Source of the DNA: Flavihumibacter petaseus NBRC 106054
GTDB taxonomy: Bacteria > Bacteroidota > Bacteroidia > Chitinophagales > Chitinophagaceae
Assembly: GCF_000974785.1 (NCBI RefSeq)
Contig: NZ_BBWV01000007.1
Location: 1 to 64,000 of the forward strand
Length of the DNA stretch: 64,000 nucleotides
Reading direction: 5' to 3'
Below, piece by piece: positions 43,571-52,503 of the stretch. A model generated the notes under the pieces. The model was not told where the DNA came from. It made no database searches and saw only the letters and a program-made list of their open reading frames with translations. Position 1 is the first letter of the stretch. Each line of letters begins with the position of its first letter. Both the position numbers and the translations under genes were made by a program.

Positions 43571-44609
43571 TCTCCCGCATCCGCGGATCCACCCATCGGT
43601 ACAACACGTCAGCCAGAAAATTCACCAAAACAAAAAAACAGGCGGATACCAGAACGGCTCCCATCACCACCGGAAAATCCAGCTGGGCCAAAGCATCAAC
43701 AGTTAGCTTACCCAACCCCTTCCAGCCGAAAATGTATTCTACAAAAAAAGCTCCGGCAAGTAATTCGGCAAACCACCCTGTAATTGCTGTAATCACCGGA
43801 TTCAGCGCATTCCGGAGCGCATGTTTCCAGATCACTTTCCATCGTGGCAGTCCCTTGGCTACAGCAGTGCGTACATAATCCTGCTGCAGGGTGTCCAGCA
43901 GCGACGCACGGGTCAGCTGGGCAATGATCGCCAGCGGACGTATACCCAGTGTAATCGCAGGTAACCAGAGGTTACCCAAGCTCAGAAATGGTTTGCCGGT
44001 GGTGGAATCCAGATCGAACCAGCTACCAGTCATATATAGTCCGGTGATGTCATGCAGGAGGAATCCGAATAAATAAGCAATAGCAATTGCCATAAAAAAC
44101 GATGGAGCAGAAATACCCAAAATGCTGGCAAATATCGTGGTCCCGTCCACCCAGGTATCCTTATAAACAGCTGACAATACCCCGGCAGCAATTCCCATTA
44201 TCGTGGCAAATATTATTGCAGCGCTCGCCAGCAGCAGGGTGCCTGGCAATGCGCCCGCAATCATCTCCCCTACTTCTCTTCTTGTTTGGTAGGATCGCCG
44301 CAGATATGGTCTTTTGAATCCGAATTTCCAGTCCCCATTTCCAAAAAATATTCCCTTTAATTGTTTGTCGCGGATGGTATTCCCATGGTGTACACATATG
44401 GGGGAGATATCATTCACATAATACAGGAACTGTTTCCAGCGGGGTTGATCCAACCCCAGGTCCTTGCGGATATTCTCCCGCGTTTTCTGATCCGCCCGTT
44501 GCCCCATCACCAGGCGAGCAGGATCTCCAAAGCCCTGAAACAGCAGGAATACCAGCACGACCACCCCGAGCAGGACGAACATCGAATAGGTAAACCTCCG
44601 GAAGAACAT
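43563..44609 (-). CDS. ABC transporter permease (DppB/OppB-like)
   Basis: 348 residues of the dipeptide/oligopeptide permease type. The N-terminal MFFRRFTYSMFVLLGVVVLVFLLFQ helix, an extended periplasmic loop (about 35-110), then five more helices. The cytoplasmic EAA loop is visible as DYVRTAVAKGLPRWKVIWKHALRNALNPVITAI, and FFVEYIFGWKGLG is typical. No partner permease, ATPase or binding protein gene is adjacent, so the rest of the transporter must be encoded elsewhere. It lies 18 bp downstream of the DoxX/MauE-like gene on the same strand. Confidence 0.9.
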   Translation of the reverse strand: MFFRRFTYSMFVLLGVVVLVFLLFQGFGDPARLVMGQRADQKTRENIRKDLGLDQPRWKQFLYYVNDISPICVHHGNTIRDKQLKGIFFGNGDWKFGFKRPYLRRSYQTRREVGEMIAGALPGTLLLASAAIIFATIMGIAAGVLSAVYKDTWVDGTTIFASILGISAPSFFMAIAIAYLFGFLLHDITGLYMTGSWFDLDSTTGKPFLSLGNLWLPAITLGIRPLAIIAQLTRASLLDTLQQDYVRTAVAKGLPRWKVIWKHALRNALNPVITAITGWFAELLAGAFFVEYIFGWKGLGKLTVDALAQLDFPVVMGAVLVSACFFVLVNFLADVLYRWVDPRMREIR

Positions 44610-44627
44610 ACTTTAAGATTAAAGCGA

Positions 44628-45701
44628 TTAGCGCAGTTTATCTTTCAAAGCCCACTTATCCAGGATAACCCCCTGGTTTATCTTGTAAAGTGTCAGATTG
44701 TTCCGGGCCGCCGTTTTCACGGCCACCACATCGCACCGGAGCACCGGAACACCATTCAATTTTTCACCCAGCTGCTCTTCAACACTGCCGGCAACCGGAC
44801 TAACAATATACATGGGCCTGAACTGGCTGAGTGCCCGGGTAACAGCATCCACATCATTTTTTTCGAGTTCCTTAATGAACAACCAGTATGCTTCACCAGG
44901 CTGTGACAACAACTCTCTGGTCGTATCAGTGCCGGTAGCAGAAAGTAATACAAAGTCCTTGATGGCTGGCTCTGCATTGCCTTTTCTGATCAGCTTGTCA
45001 TACCTTCTGATAAAAGTGTACTGCTCATCTGAAAAATCTTCGGGAAATTTATCTGCCGTGAACTCCACCTCCTTACCTGCTTTCTGATAAACAAAACTGA
45101 TTACTGAACTATCAGGAATTGAACCGGCGGGAATCCGCATCTGGTCCTGGATACGCTTACCCTCCTTGTAGGGAAGGCAATCAACCAGCGGAAGATGATA
45201 CAGTACATGCCCCTGTAACGCAAAGCTGAAAACCGTAGTGACCGAAAGCAGTATTAACGATGCCCTGGTACTGAAACCTGGTTGAATCCTGTTTCTGTTC
45301 AGGAACAGGAATAGTATCAAAGCCAGCAAAAACAGGTCTTTCATGAACGACTGGTCAGCTGTAAGCGGGATACAATCACCGAAACAGCCACAGGTTTTAA
45401 TCTTGCCGCTGAAAAGTGCATATCCCGTCAGGAATGTAAAAAACAGGATAAGGCCAAGCAAGAGCCAACTGAACAAACGCATCTGCCAGCCGAGTATGAC
45501 CGCTACTCCGGCAATGATTTCAAAAGCGATCATCAGTATACTCAGTGCCAGTGTATACTGTTCCAAACCGGTCCAGTGCCATACTTCAAAAAATTCCTGC
45601 ATCTTATAACTCAACCCAAGCGGGTCATTCGCTTTGATCAGGCCACTGAAGATGAACAACAGTCCGACTATATACCGGCAGATGATTAATAATGTTTTCA
45701 T
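44628..45701 (-). CDS. DoxX/MauE-like membrane protein (BT_3928-type)
   Basis: 357 residues. The N-terminal half has four membrane helices in the DoxX/MauE pattern (IICRYIVGLLFIFSGLIKA, LSILMIAFEIIAGVAVILG, LLLGLILFFTFLTGYALFSG), then the Cys-containing KTCGCFGDCIPL and another helix. MauE-type proteins support disulfide or redox maturation. The C-terminal 200 residues are outside and beta-rich (SVISFVYQKAGKEVEFTADKF, VVAVKTAARNNLTLYKINQ); similar proteins in Bacteroides are named BT_3928 family, without known function. It overlaps the DUF1599 gene by 4 bases (ATGA). Confidence 0.8.
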   Translation of the reverse strand: MKTLLIICRYIVGLLFIFSGLIKANDPLGLSYKMQEFFEVWHWTGLEQYTLALSILMIAFEIIAGVAVILGWQMRLFSWLLLGLILFFTFLTGYALFSGKIKTCGCFGDCIPLTADQSFMKDLFLLALILFLFLNRNRIQPGFSTRASLILLSVTTVFSFALQGHVLYHLPLVDCLPYKEGKRIQDQMRIPAGSIPDSSVISFVYQKAGKEVEFTADKFPEDFSDEQYTFIRRYDKLIRKGNAEPAIKDFVLLSATGTDTTRELLSQPGEAYWLFIKELEKNDVDAVTRALSQFRPMYIVSPVAGSVEEQLGEKLNGVPVLRCDVVAVKTAARNNLTLYKINQGVILDKWALKDKLR

Positions 45702-46249
45702 GATTTGTGTTTGCCTTCCCCGATCATAATAAGGGCAAAGGCTGCATAATTAAAAATGTCAAGATAATTGGCGTCAATCCCCTCACTCACCAGCGTTAAC
45801 CCGTCATTTGCCAGGATCTGCCTGATCCGGAGCAGTTTGGCCAGGATCAAATCAGTATAACTTTCCTGGCTCATTTCCCTCCAGGCTTCGCCATAGTCAT
45901 GATTCTTCCTGGCAAACAGGTCCGCAGCCTTTTTTACCTGCTCATCATAAAGCGTTTCAACCCTTTCAAAATCCAGGTCATTGCTGTTTTCAGACGGGAT
46001 TGAAAGCTGTATCAGTCCAATAACGGCATAATTGAGGATACCGGTGAATTCACCGTCAATACTGTCATTGATAAGCTGACGGCCGGCCTCCTGTATCGTT
46101 CGTATCCGTTTTGCTTTGATAAATATCTGGTCGACAACTGAAATTGGCCGGTAAACCCGCCATGAGCTTCCATAGTCGCGTGTCTTCTGCAGAAAAAGAT
46201 TTCTGCACTGGGATACTACACTGGTGTATTGGTCTTGGGTGCTTTTCAT
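45698..46249 (-). CDS. DUF1599-family protein
   Basis: 183 residues with two similar halves: FLQKTRDYGSSWRVYRPISVVDQIFIKAKRIRTIQEAG in the first and FARKNHDYGEAWREMSQESYTDLILAKLLRIRQI in the second. This duplicated DYGxxW pattern is DUF1599 (nucleotide-modification-associated domain 1). The function is unknown; a link to nucleotide handling is only suggested by domain name. It is first of the three-gene run with the DoxX/MauE-like and permease genes, and is divergent to folP (52 bp). Confidence 0.85.
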   Translation of the reverse strand: MKSTQDQYTSVVSQCRNLFLQKTRDYGSSWRVYRPISVVDQIFIKAKRIRTIQEAGRQLINDSIDGEFTGILNYAVIGLIQLSIPSENSNDLDFERVETLYDEQVKKAADLFARKNHDYGEAWREMSQESYTDLILAKLLRIRQILANDGLTLVSEGIDANYLDIFNYAAFALIMIGEGKHKS

Positions 46250-46301
46250 GTAGATGCTGAAAAATGATCATCTTTAACGCCAAAAATAAGGATTCGTTGT
46301 T

Positions 46302-47138
46302 ATGTACACTTTGAATTGCAGGGGCAGGTTACTGAACCTCTCCAAACCGGTGATCATGGGAATTTTGAACCTCACGCCAGATTCTTTTTTTAGTGGCAGC
46401 CGGGTTGCAGATGAAAAACAACTCATATCCCGCGCTGCTGAGATGATCAGTGAAGGCGCAGAAATACTCGATATCGGTGGTCAGAGTACAAGGCCCGGAA
46501 GTGAATTCCTGAGTGCCGCAGAAGAATGGGAAAGACTTGCACCGGTACTTGAAAAAATTTGCACTGCCTTTCCTGAAACAATCATTTCCATAGACACTTT
46601 TCATCATGAAGTTGCAATGCGGGCGGTTTCGGCCGGTGCTGGAATGGTTAATGATATCAGCGGGGGACAGCTGGATCCGGCAATGCTTGTCACGGTCGGA
46701 GCACTCAACGTGCCTTATGTATGTATGCACAGCAGGGGTACTCCTCAAACCATGACAGGATTGACCAGCTACAATGACCTCGTACCCGACGTAACCGATT
46801 ATTTTATTGAACGCATTGCAGCCTGCCGCGCAGCAGGAATTAAAGACATCATTCTTGATCCGGGCTTTGGATTTGCGAAAACAACGAAACAGAATTTCGA
46901 TCTGCTTCGCCAGATGGATTCTTTTCAGATACTGGGCTTTCCCCTGCTACTGGGGATCTCGCGGAAAGGAATGATCTGGAAAACACTGAATTCTTCTCCG
47001 GATCAGGCTTTGAATGGTACAACCGTATTAAACACTATCGGGTTATGCAAAGGAGCCAGCCTGTTGCGTGTACACGATGTTGCCCCGGCCCGGGAAGCCA
47101 TACAATTATGGGAAACCCTGAATGGTAACGCATACTGA
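46302..47138 (+). CDS. folP: Dihydropteroate synthase
   Basis: 278 residues, the normal length. It joins p-aminobenzoate to the pterin diphosphate in folate synthesis and is the sulfonamide target. Signatures: MGILNLTPDSFFSGS, GAEILDIGGQSTRPGSE, ISIDTFHHEVA, VNDISGGQLDP, the catalytic-region DIILDPGFGFAKT, and LLLGISRKGMIW near the pterin site. The C-terminal RVHDVAPAREAI is also conserved. No other folate gene is adjacent. Confidence 0.97.
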   Translation: MYTLNCRGRLLNLSKPVIMGILNLTPDSFFSGSRVADEKQLISRAAEMISEGAEILDIGGQSTRPGSEFLSAAEEWERLAPVLEKICTAFPETIISIDTFHHEVAMRAVSAGAGMVNDISGGQLDPAMLVTVGALNVPYVCMHSRGTPQTMTGLTSYNDLVPDVTDYFIERIAACRAAGIKDIILDPGFGFAKTTKQNFDLLRQMDSFQILGFPLLLGISRKGMIWKTLNSSPDQALNGTTVLNTIGLCKGASLLRVHDVAPAREAIQLWETLNGNAY

Positions 47139-47169
47139 AAAAAGAACCGGCAGCCTGTTGGCTGCCGGT
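47139..47169 (-). terminator. Terminator of the FKBP gene (possibly bidirectional)
   Basis: accggcagcc (47146-47155) pairs with ggctgccggt (47160-47169), 10 bp perfect, 4-nt loop. On the minus strand it is followed by a T-rich tract, so it serves the FKBP gene that ends at 47176. It may also stop folP transcripts, though without a T-run on that side. Confidence 0.8.
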
Positions 47170-47175
47170 GTCTGG

Positions 47176-48090
47176 TTATTTATGTGCAGGTTGCGAAGCT
47201 GCAGGTGGAATAAGCGGATTCTGTTTGGGTGCAGGTGCACTGTCTGAAATGTTTACCATTTCCACATCAAACATCAAAGCTTCGTTCTGGGAACCACCAG
47301 GACCGGGTCGCATGCCATAAGCAAGAAAACCTGGAATATAGAGTGTTCCTTTCCCTCCCTTTGCAAATTTTGTCAGGCCTTCGTCCCAACCCGGGATAAC
47401 AGCGTGCTGACCAAGCGGGAAAGAAATGGGATCCTTTCCGGCTTCCATAGTTGATTCAAACTCCTTTCCTGTAGTGAGCAGTTTACCCCTGTATTTCACG
47501 GAAACAAATTTTCCGGAATCAGCCGTTGCCCCTGTGCCGGGTTCAGTTACTACCACATAGGTACCTTTACCGATCTTTTCTGCCTTGATGCTGTTTTTCT
47601 GAAGATATGCTTCCACCACTGCGAGATCGCGGGCTTCCTGACCTTTCATTTCCTCAGCCTGGTTTGCTTTCACTGCATCTTCATTTTCGAGCACATCCAC
47701 CACTTTCAGGTAGAGTTTCATCTTGTCACCCTTTTTCATGAAGGGAGGCAGCATGGGGTTTCTTTTCAGGATGGTATCAACTTCCTGTACCACGATCACA
47801 CTGTCACCTTTATGGAGCAGTTCAAATACTTCAGCCGGACTGTAAACCGGTCCGATGCTGTCGGCTTTAACATATGCCGGCATACCGCCGATGGATGTCT
47901 GAAGCGTGGAGTCATTAATTTTCTGTGTGTAGGACACTTTCAGAAACTGACCTCTTTTTACCTGAGGCCCGTCACCTTTTTTTACAATTTTGTAAGCAAG
48001 ACCGCTTTTAGTTTTGTTGTAATCACCGCTGTTGCCGCAAGCAGCCAGTAAGCCAGCAGCCGCAATTACCAATAGAGACGTTTTTGTCAT
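47176..48090 (-). CDS. FKBP-type peptidyl-prolyl isomerase lipoprotein, two FKBP domains
   Basis: 304 residues with lipoprotein signal MTKTSLLVIAAAGLLAACG (lipobox Cys 18). Two FKBP-like domains: residues about 30-135 (KIVKKGDGPQVKRGQFLKV) lacking many core residues, and about 165-290 with TEPGTGATADSGKFVSVKY, EFESTMEAGKDPISFPLG, VIPGWDEGLTKFAKGGKGT and the aromatic segment FLAYGMRPGPGG. The second is likely active; the first may be structural. The C-terminus is proline-rich. Expected in the periplasm, folding exported proteins. It lies immediately after nrnA (1 bp gap). Confidence 0.92.
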   Translation of the reverse strand: MTKTSLLVIAAAGLLAACGNSGDYNKTKSGLAYKIVKKGDGPQVKRGQFLKVSYTQKINDSTLQTSIGGMPAYVKADSIGPVYSPAEVFELLHKGDSVIVVQEVDTILKRNPMLPPFMKKGDKMKLYLKVVDVLENEDAVKANQAEEMKGQEARDLAVVEAYLQKNSIKAEKIGKGTYVVVTEPGTGATADSGKFVSVKYRGKLLTTGKEFESTMEAGKDPISFPLGQHAVIPGWDEGLTKFAKGGKGTLYIPGFLAYGMRPGPGGSQNEALMFDVEMVNISDSAPAPKQNPLIPPAASQPAHK

Positions 48091-48091
48091 T

Positions 48092-49105
48092 TTATACTAG
48101 TTGAAATTCTGAGGCATGTTCCTTTAATACCTTTTTGAAGGTTTTGACGGTGTCATCCAGTGAGGCACTGCTACGACCGCCGGCAGCATTAAAATGGCCA
48201 CCACCTTCAAAAAAGCGACGGGCAAAGGTATTGACATCCACCATTCCCTTACTCCGGAAGCTCCATTTTCTTTCCTCATCCCGGTCAATAACAATGGCAG
48301 CCATCTTAATCCCTTGAATACTAAGGGGATAGTTCACCAGACCTTCGGTATCGCCAGTCTTGATATCATATCTCAAAAGATCTGCTTTTGTTACGAAGAT
48401 CAAAGCTGAATTGTATTCATAAAAAACCTCCAGCCGGTTCAGCAGTACATGGCCGATAAACCTTAACCGGTTTTCCAGGAAGTTATCGTAAATATTCTCA
48501 TGTACCTGCGTATGGTGCAATCCGGCTGCTTTCAGGTGGGCAGCCATTTTATGCACATCTGCATTGGCAGCCGGGAACCGGAATGAACCGGTATCCCCGA
48601 TCAGGCCGGCGTACAGGCACTGGGCGATAGAGGCATCGATCCACTCGTCTTTACCGGCAGCAATAATGAAATCGTAAACCATTTCACAGGTGCTGCTTTT
48701 TGCCGTATCACTGATCCCATAGTCAAAACTTTCGGTCGCTGGTTGCTGGTGGTGATCGATAAGTACTTTGGTTCCGGTCGCTTTGTCAACCACAGGCGCC
48801 AGGTGTTTGGCACGAATAAGCGTATTGAAATCGAGACAGAAAATCCATTCCGCATCACGGATGATCGCCTCTGATTTTTCCCTGGTGATCTCATAATTCA
48901 ACACTTTCTCTGCACCAGGCATCCAGTCAAGGAATGCCGCCCAGTTCGTGGGAGAGATAACGGTAACCTGGTGGCCCCAACGAACCAGCAGGTGATATAA
49001 CGCCAGACTCGACCCCATCGCATCAGGATCAGGCTTCTGGTGTGTCGTGATCACGATGCGCGCAGGCTGGTTCAGCTGCTGAAATATAAGATGGATTGGT
49101 TGCAT
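48092..49105 (-). CDS. nrnA: Bifunctional oligoribonuclease / PAP phosphatase (DHH family)
   Basis: 337 residues. DHH motifs: HQKPDPDAMGSSLALY, IFCLDFNTLIRAKHL, LIDHHQQPATESF (the DHH), GLIGDTGSFRF; DHHA1 domain near the C-terminus with GMVDVNTFARRFFEGGGHFNAAGG. NrnA trims short RNAs to nucleotides and hydrolyses pAp, with Mn2+. It starts at ATG 49105, only a few bases after the predicted transcription start, and is divergent to ndk. Confidence 0.95.
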   Translation of the reverse strand: MQPIHLIFQQLNQPARIVITTHQKPDPDAMGSSLALYHLLVRWGHQVTVISPTNWAAFLDWMPGAEKVLNYEITREKSEAIIRDAEWIFCLDFNTLIRAKHLAPVVDKATGTKVLIDHHQQPATESFDYGISDTAKSSTCEMVYDFIIAAGKDEWIDASIAQCLYAGLIGDTGSFRFPAANADVHKMAAHLKAAGLHHTQVHENIYDNFLENRLRFIGHVLLNRLEVFYEYNSALIFVTKADLLRYDIKTGDTEGLVNYPLSIQGIKMAAIVIDRDEERKWSFRSKGMVDVNTFARRFFEGGGHFNAAGGRSSASLDDTVKTFKKVLKEHASEFQLV

Positions 49106-49113
49106 AAAGCGGG

Positions 49114-49121
49114 CAAATGTA
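49114..49121 (-). promoter_or_regulatory. -7 box for nrnA
   Basis: TACATTTG on the minus strand, 8 bp before the ATG at 49105; the transcript is nearly leaderless. Confidence 0.5.
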
Positions 49122-49133
49122 AGGAAAATTGGC

Positions 49134-49141
49134 TACCTTTG
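49134..49141 (+). promoter_or_regulatory. -7 box for ndk
   Basis: TACCTTTG on the plus strand, 20 bp before the ATG at 49162. It lies 12 bp from the divergent nrnA box, so the two promoters overlap. It also argues against the longer in-frame start at 49129. Confidence 0.5.
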
Positions 49142-49161
49142 CGGCCCAAATAGCCAAAGAT

Positions 49162-49578
49162 ATGAGCAACAGAACATTTACGATGATCAAGCCCGACGCG
49201 ATGAAAAACGGCCATGCAGGCGCTATCCTGGATCGCTTCATCAAGGAAGGTTTTCGTGTAGTGGCCCTCAAGCAGACGAAGCTGAGTGAAGAAAAAGCGG
49301 GTGAATTTTATGCTATCCACCGGGAACGTCCCTTTTATGGTGAACTGGTTTCCTTTATGAGCAGTGGTGTTATCGTCGCAGCAATCCTTGAAAAAGCGAA
49401 TGCCGTAGCTGATTTCCGCACCCTGATCGGCGCTACTGACCCCGCAAAGGCAGCAGAAGGAACAATCCGTAAGCAATTTGCAAATTCAGTTGGAGAAAAT
49501 GCTGTACACGGCAGCGATAGTGACGAGAATGCAGCTATCGAAGGTGCATTCTTCTTTAGCGGACTGGAACAATACTAA
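49162..49578 (+). CDS. ndk: Nucleoside diphosphate kinase
   Basis: 138 residues from ATG 49162 ([20 protein letters not shown]); the longer frame to 49129 adds an unconserved tail. Ndk transfers gamma phosphate between nucleotides through a phospho-His intermediate. Landmarks: [29 protein letters not shown], the [16 protein letters not shown] segment, and [15 protein letters not shown] with the active-site His. Length matches the family. A terminator follows. Confidence 0.97.
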   Translation: MSNRTFTMIKPDAMKNGHAGAILDRFIKEGFRVVALKQTKLSEEKAGEFYAIHRERPFYGELVSFMSSGVIVAAILEKANAVADFRTLIGATDPAKAAEGTIRKQFANSVGENAVHGSDSDENAAIEGAFFFSGLEQY

Positions 49579-49600
49579 TATCTTTCCATTTTATCAGAGC

Positions 49601-49634
49601 AGTGGGTAGGTTCAAACCTGCCCACTAATTTTTT
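49601..49634 (+). terminator. Intrinsic terminator after ndk
   Basis: agtgggtagg (49601-49610) pairs with cctgcccact (49617-49626), one G-T pair, 6-nt loop, followed by aatttttt. Its 3' part overlaps the end of the convergent TraB/GumN gene, which stops at 49625. Confidence 0.8.
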
Positions 49635-50524
49635 GCCTGAAGACCATGCTGAATCCGATGCGTCATGGGGCGCAAGGTATAACCGGCTTTCTGCAACAAC
49701 CGGAGTACTCCCCTGTCACCTGGCAAATGTGCAGCGCCGACGGCAAATAAGGTGGTACCCTTCTCCATAGCTTTTTTCATCTGGGGAATCCATTTGGCAT
49801 TTCTGCCATAAAGAAACAGGTCGAGATAAGAGGACACCCCGCCATCATCTTCAGTTGTCAGTCGGTCAATTGCCGAAAGATCCTGCGAACGGTATACCGA
49901 TAGCATTTTTGCCGTACTGCTGTCTTCCCTTCCGGCACTGTCAATAGTTTTCAGCAACTCCTTTGCCTGGTCCGCATAGGGAATACTGTCAAACACACTT
50001 GCCTGAAAAGCGACTGTTTCCAGCCCGAGCACTTCTTTCTGTGCCTTTTTAACGGCCTGCAGCATCACCTCCTCCATCCCATTCCTCGCTGCACAAGGCA
50101 TTTTCGATTCGCTGAGCATGGACGCAATAAAATAAGGTTTGAACCGCTCCATCATACTCAGCGGCAGCAACGAATTATTCTCCGCGAAATACTTCTGTAC
50201 CCGCTTATACTCCTCGGGTGTCAGCAGGTCACTTAGTTTCTTGTTATCCTTCATCCGGATGTACTTGAAAACGCCCATCATTTCCGCCGCATTATCCATA
50301 TCTATTTCGAAAAAAACCGTGCCGGATTGATCTATGCAATATTGAAGGCTATCGCTTAAGACGGCATCTTCTGCACAAAGCAGATGCATGGTGCCAAACA
50401 CATAAGACGGTGTTTTCAGCCCGTTACCGGAGATCTCCCAGAGAAGTGTATTGGCCAATGGTCGCTGGGCGCCCGCCGAAATCCAGCTGGTCACCATCGC
50501 TAGCAGAAGTACGAGAATACGCAT
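49625..50524 (-). CDS. TraB/GumN-family protein, secreted
   Basis: 299 residues with signal peptide MRILVLLLAMVTSWISAGAQ from ATG 50524. TraB/GumN marks: SYVFGTMHLLC near the N-terminus, VFFEIDMDN, MEEVMLQAVKKAQKEVLGLET, WIPQMKKAMEKGTTLFAVGAAHLPG with the second conserved His, and DRGVLRLLQKAGYTLRPM. Related proteins (TIKI and PrgY) are metal-dependent proteases or bind peptides; the substrate here is unknown. It follows the UbiD gene with a 1-bp gap. Confidence 0.9.
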   Translation of the reverse strand: MRILVLLLAMVTSWISAGAQRPLANTLLWEISGNGLKTPSYVFGTMHLLCAEDAVLSDSLQYCIDQSGTVFFEIDMDNAAEMMGVFKYIRMKDNKKLSDLLTPEEYKRVQKYFAENNSLLPLSMMERFKPYFIASMLSESKMPCAARNGMEEVMLQAVKKAQKEVLGLETVAFQASVFDSIPYADQAKELLKTIDSAGREDSSTAKMLSVYRSQDLSAIDRLTTEDDGGVSSYLDLFLYGRNAKWIPQMKKAMEKGTTLFAVGAAHLPGDRGVLRLLQKAGYTLRPMTHRIQHGLQAKN

Positions 50525-50525
50525 G

Positions 50526-52463
50526 TTAGTCAATTTTTGCAACCGCCTCCACTCCATAAAGCTGTTCCCGGAATGCCAGAGAGGGAGAAGGCAGAAACGA
50601 ACCCAGACCTAATTTATCCCATTTTTGATCTACCGAAGTTATAGTCGCTTCATCAGCAACAATAATATTTGGCCAGTCCCGCTGGAAATTGTCCCATTGC
50701 TTTGTTTTGGTACTTCCGTCAAGACCCAGACAATGAAACAACTTTCCGCCGCTGGTTGTTGAGGTCGCAGTGTACAAAATCTGGTCCCTCTTGGGATCCA
50801 GGTTATTGCAGAATCGCCACAAAGCCACCGGAAGATTCACTGGATCAACGGTATGCTCCACATACAATACCATCTTGACTCCTTCCATTTCCGGGATCGT
50901 ACTGCACAGATCGTGATGCAATTGCTTAATCTGGTTGTTTCCCGATTTGGCTACAGCGATAATGATGCAGGGAAGCTGGTATTGCTGAATGAGATTCAGA
51001 TTCACGGCATGGATCGCCGGAAATGTGTTGAAATCTTCTATCTTCAGCATCCTGGCCTTATCCAGATCTGTTTGCAGATTCCGATCATCACGCTCTTCCT
51101 CAAATTTCCTGGTACCGTCTATGCACATTTTGCCTCCGAATCCCAGCTTGCTGCAGCTATGATCAAGCACATCCATAGGGCCGGATCCGAAAAAAACATC
51201 TGTCGCCACATCAAGGTTACTGAACACATATTGAGCGAGTCTGGTATAATCCTGGATTACAGTTCCTTCATCAGCCAGTACAAGAATCTTGTTGAACATC
51301 ATCTGTCCGGCACCCCATAAAGCATTCATTACCTTTTGGCCCTGGCCGGCATACTCTTTCTGAATACGCGCAATCACCAGGTTGTGAAACACTCCCTCGA
51401 CGGGCATATCCATATCCGTAATCTCAGGAACCATTGTCATTTTGATCGGTGCCAGGAATATTCGCTCAGTTGCCTTTCCCAACCAGGCATCTTCCTGTGG
51501 GGGAATACCCACGATGGTAGCGGGATAAACTGGCTTTTTCCGATGCGTGACAGCAGTTATATGAAAACGTGGATACCAGTCCGGTAATGAATAATAGCCG
51601 GTATGATCGCCGAATGGACCCTCCCAGATCAGTTCTTCAGCAGGATCAACATAACCTTCGATCACAAAATCTGCATCTGCCGGTACTTCAATTTCCGGCT
51701 GGGTGATGCATTTTACCAGTTCCACTTTCTTTTTACGAAGAAAACCAGCCAGCATGTATTCGTCAACATTTTCAGGGAGTGGTGCTGTCGCAGCATAGGC
51801 ATATACAGGATCTCCACCCAGCGCAACCGCAACCGGCATACGCTTGCCTGCCTTTTTATACGCTTCAAAATGACGCGCACTGACCTTGTGCTTATGCCAG
51901 TGCATAGCGGTTAGTTGCGGCCCGAAAACCTGCATCCGGTACATCCCTACATTCCTGATATGACTGTTGGGATCCTTGGTATGAATGACAGGCAGCGTAA
52001 TAAATGGGCCACCATCTTTAGGCCAGCAGGTGATCACCGGCAACTTCGTGATATCGGGATTCAAATCAATGATTTCCTGGCACTCCCCTTTCCCGCTTTT
52101 CACCTTGGGCATCCAACTGGCGAACTGCCCGAGTTTGGGTAACATGCCCAGTTTGTCCAGCAGGTTTTCCTTTGGCCTGGTAAGTAATTTGAATAAAGAC
52201 TCTATTTCTTTGGTAACATCATCCAGGTGCTGCACTCCCAGTGCCATACACATCCTTCTTTCACTTCCATAGGCATTCATCAATACCGGGTATGCATAAC
52301 CGGTGTTTTCGAACAATAGTGCCTTTCCCCCGTTTCCTGATTTGCTGATCCGATCGGTAATTTCCGCGATTTCAAGATGGGGATCAACATAGCTGGTGAT
52401 CCTGACCAGTTCCCCGGCTTTTTCCAGTGCGTCGATAAATTCCTGTTGATTTTTGTATGCCAT
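50526..52463 (-). CDS. UbiD-family decarboxylase
   Basis: 645 residues, longer than E. coli UbiD (about 500), like the form often annotated as menaquinone-biosynthesis decarboxylase in Bacteroidota. UbiD enzymes use prenylated FMN to remove or add aromatic carboxyl groups. Visible conserved stretches: IRNVGMYRMQVFGPQLTAMH, VALGGDPVYAYAATAPLPE, ELIWEGPFGDHTGYYSLPD, FHNLVIARIQKEYAGQG. Its partner prenyltransferase gene ubiX is not in the window. The exact substrate is uncertain. Confidence 0.88.
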   Translation of the reverse strand: MAYKNQQEFIDALEKAGELVRITSYVDPHLEIAEITDRISKSGNGGKALLFENTGYAYPVLMNAYGSERRMCMALGVQHLDDVTKEIESLFKLLTRPKENLLDKLGMLPKLGQFASWMPKVKSGKGECQEIIDLNPDITKLPVITCWPKDGGPFITLPVIHTKDPNSHIRNVGMYRMQVFGPQLTAMHWHKHKVSARHFEAYKKAGKRMPVAVALGGDPVYAYAATAPLPENVDEYMLAGFLRKKKVELVKCITQPEIEVPADADFVIEGYVDPAEELIWEGPFGDHTGYYSLPDWYPRFHITAVTHRKKPVYPATIVGIPPQEDAWLGKATERIFLAPIKMTMVPEITDMDMPVEGVFHNLVIARIQKEYAGQGQKVMNALWGAGQMMFNKILVLADEGTVIQDYTRLAQYVFSNLDVATDVFFGSGPMDVLDHSCSKLGFGGKMCIDGTRKFEEERDDRNLQTDLDKARMLKIEDFNTFPAIHAVNLNLIQQYQLPCIIIAVAKSGNNQIKQLHHDLCSTIPEMEGVKMVLYVEHTVDPVNLPVALWRFCNNLDPKRDQILYTATSTTSGGKLFHCLGLDGSTKTKQWDNFQRDWPNIIVADEATITSVDQKWDKLGLGSFLPSPSLAFREQLYGVEAVAKID

Positions 52464-52503
52464 ACTGATATGTTCTGCGATACAAATGTAACGCAGAACA
52501 ACC

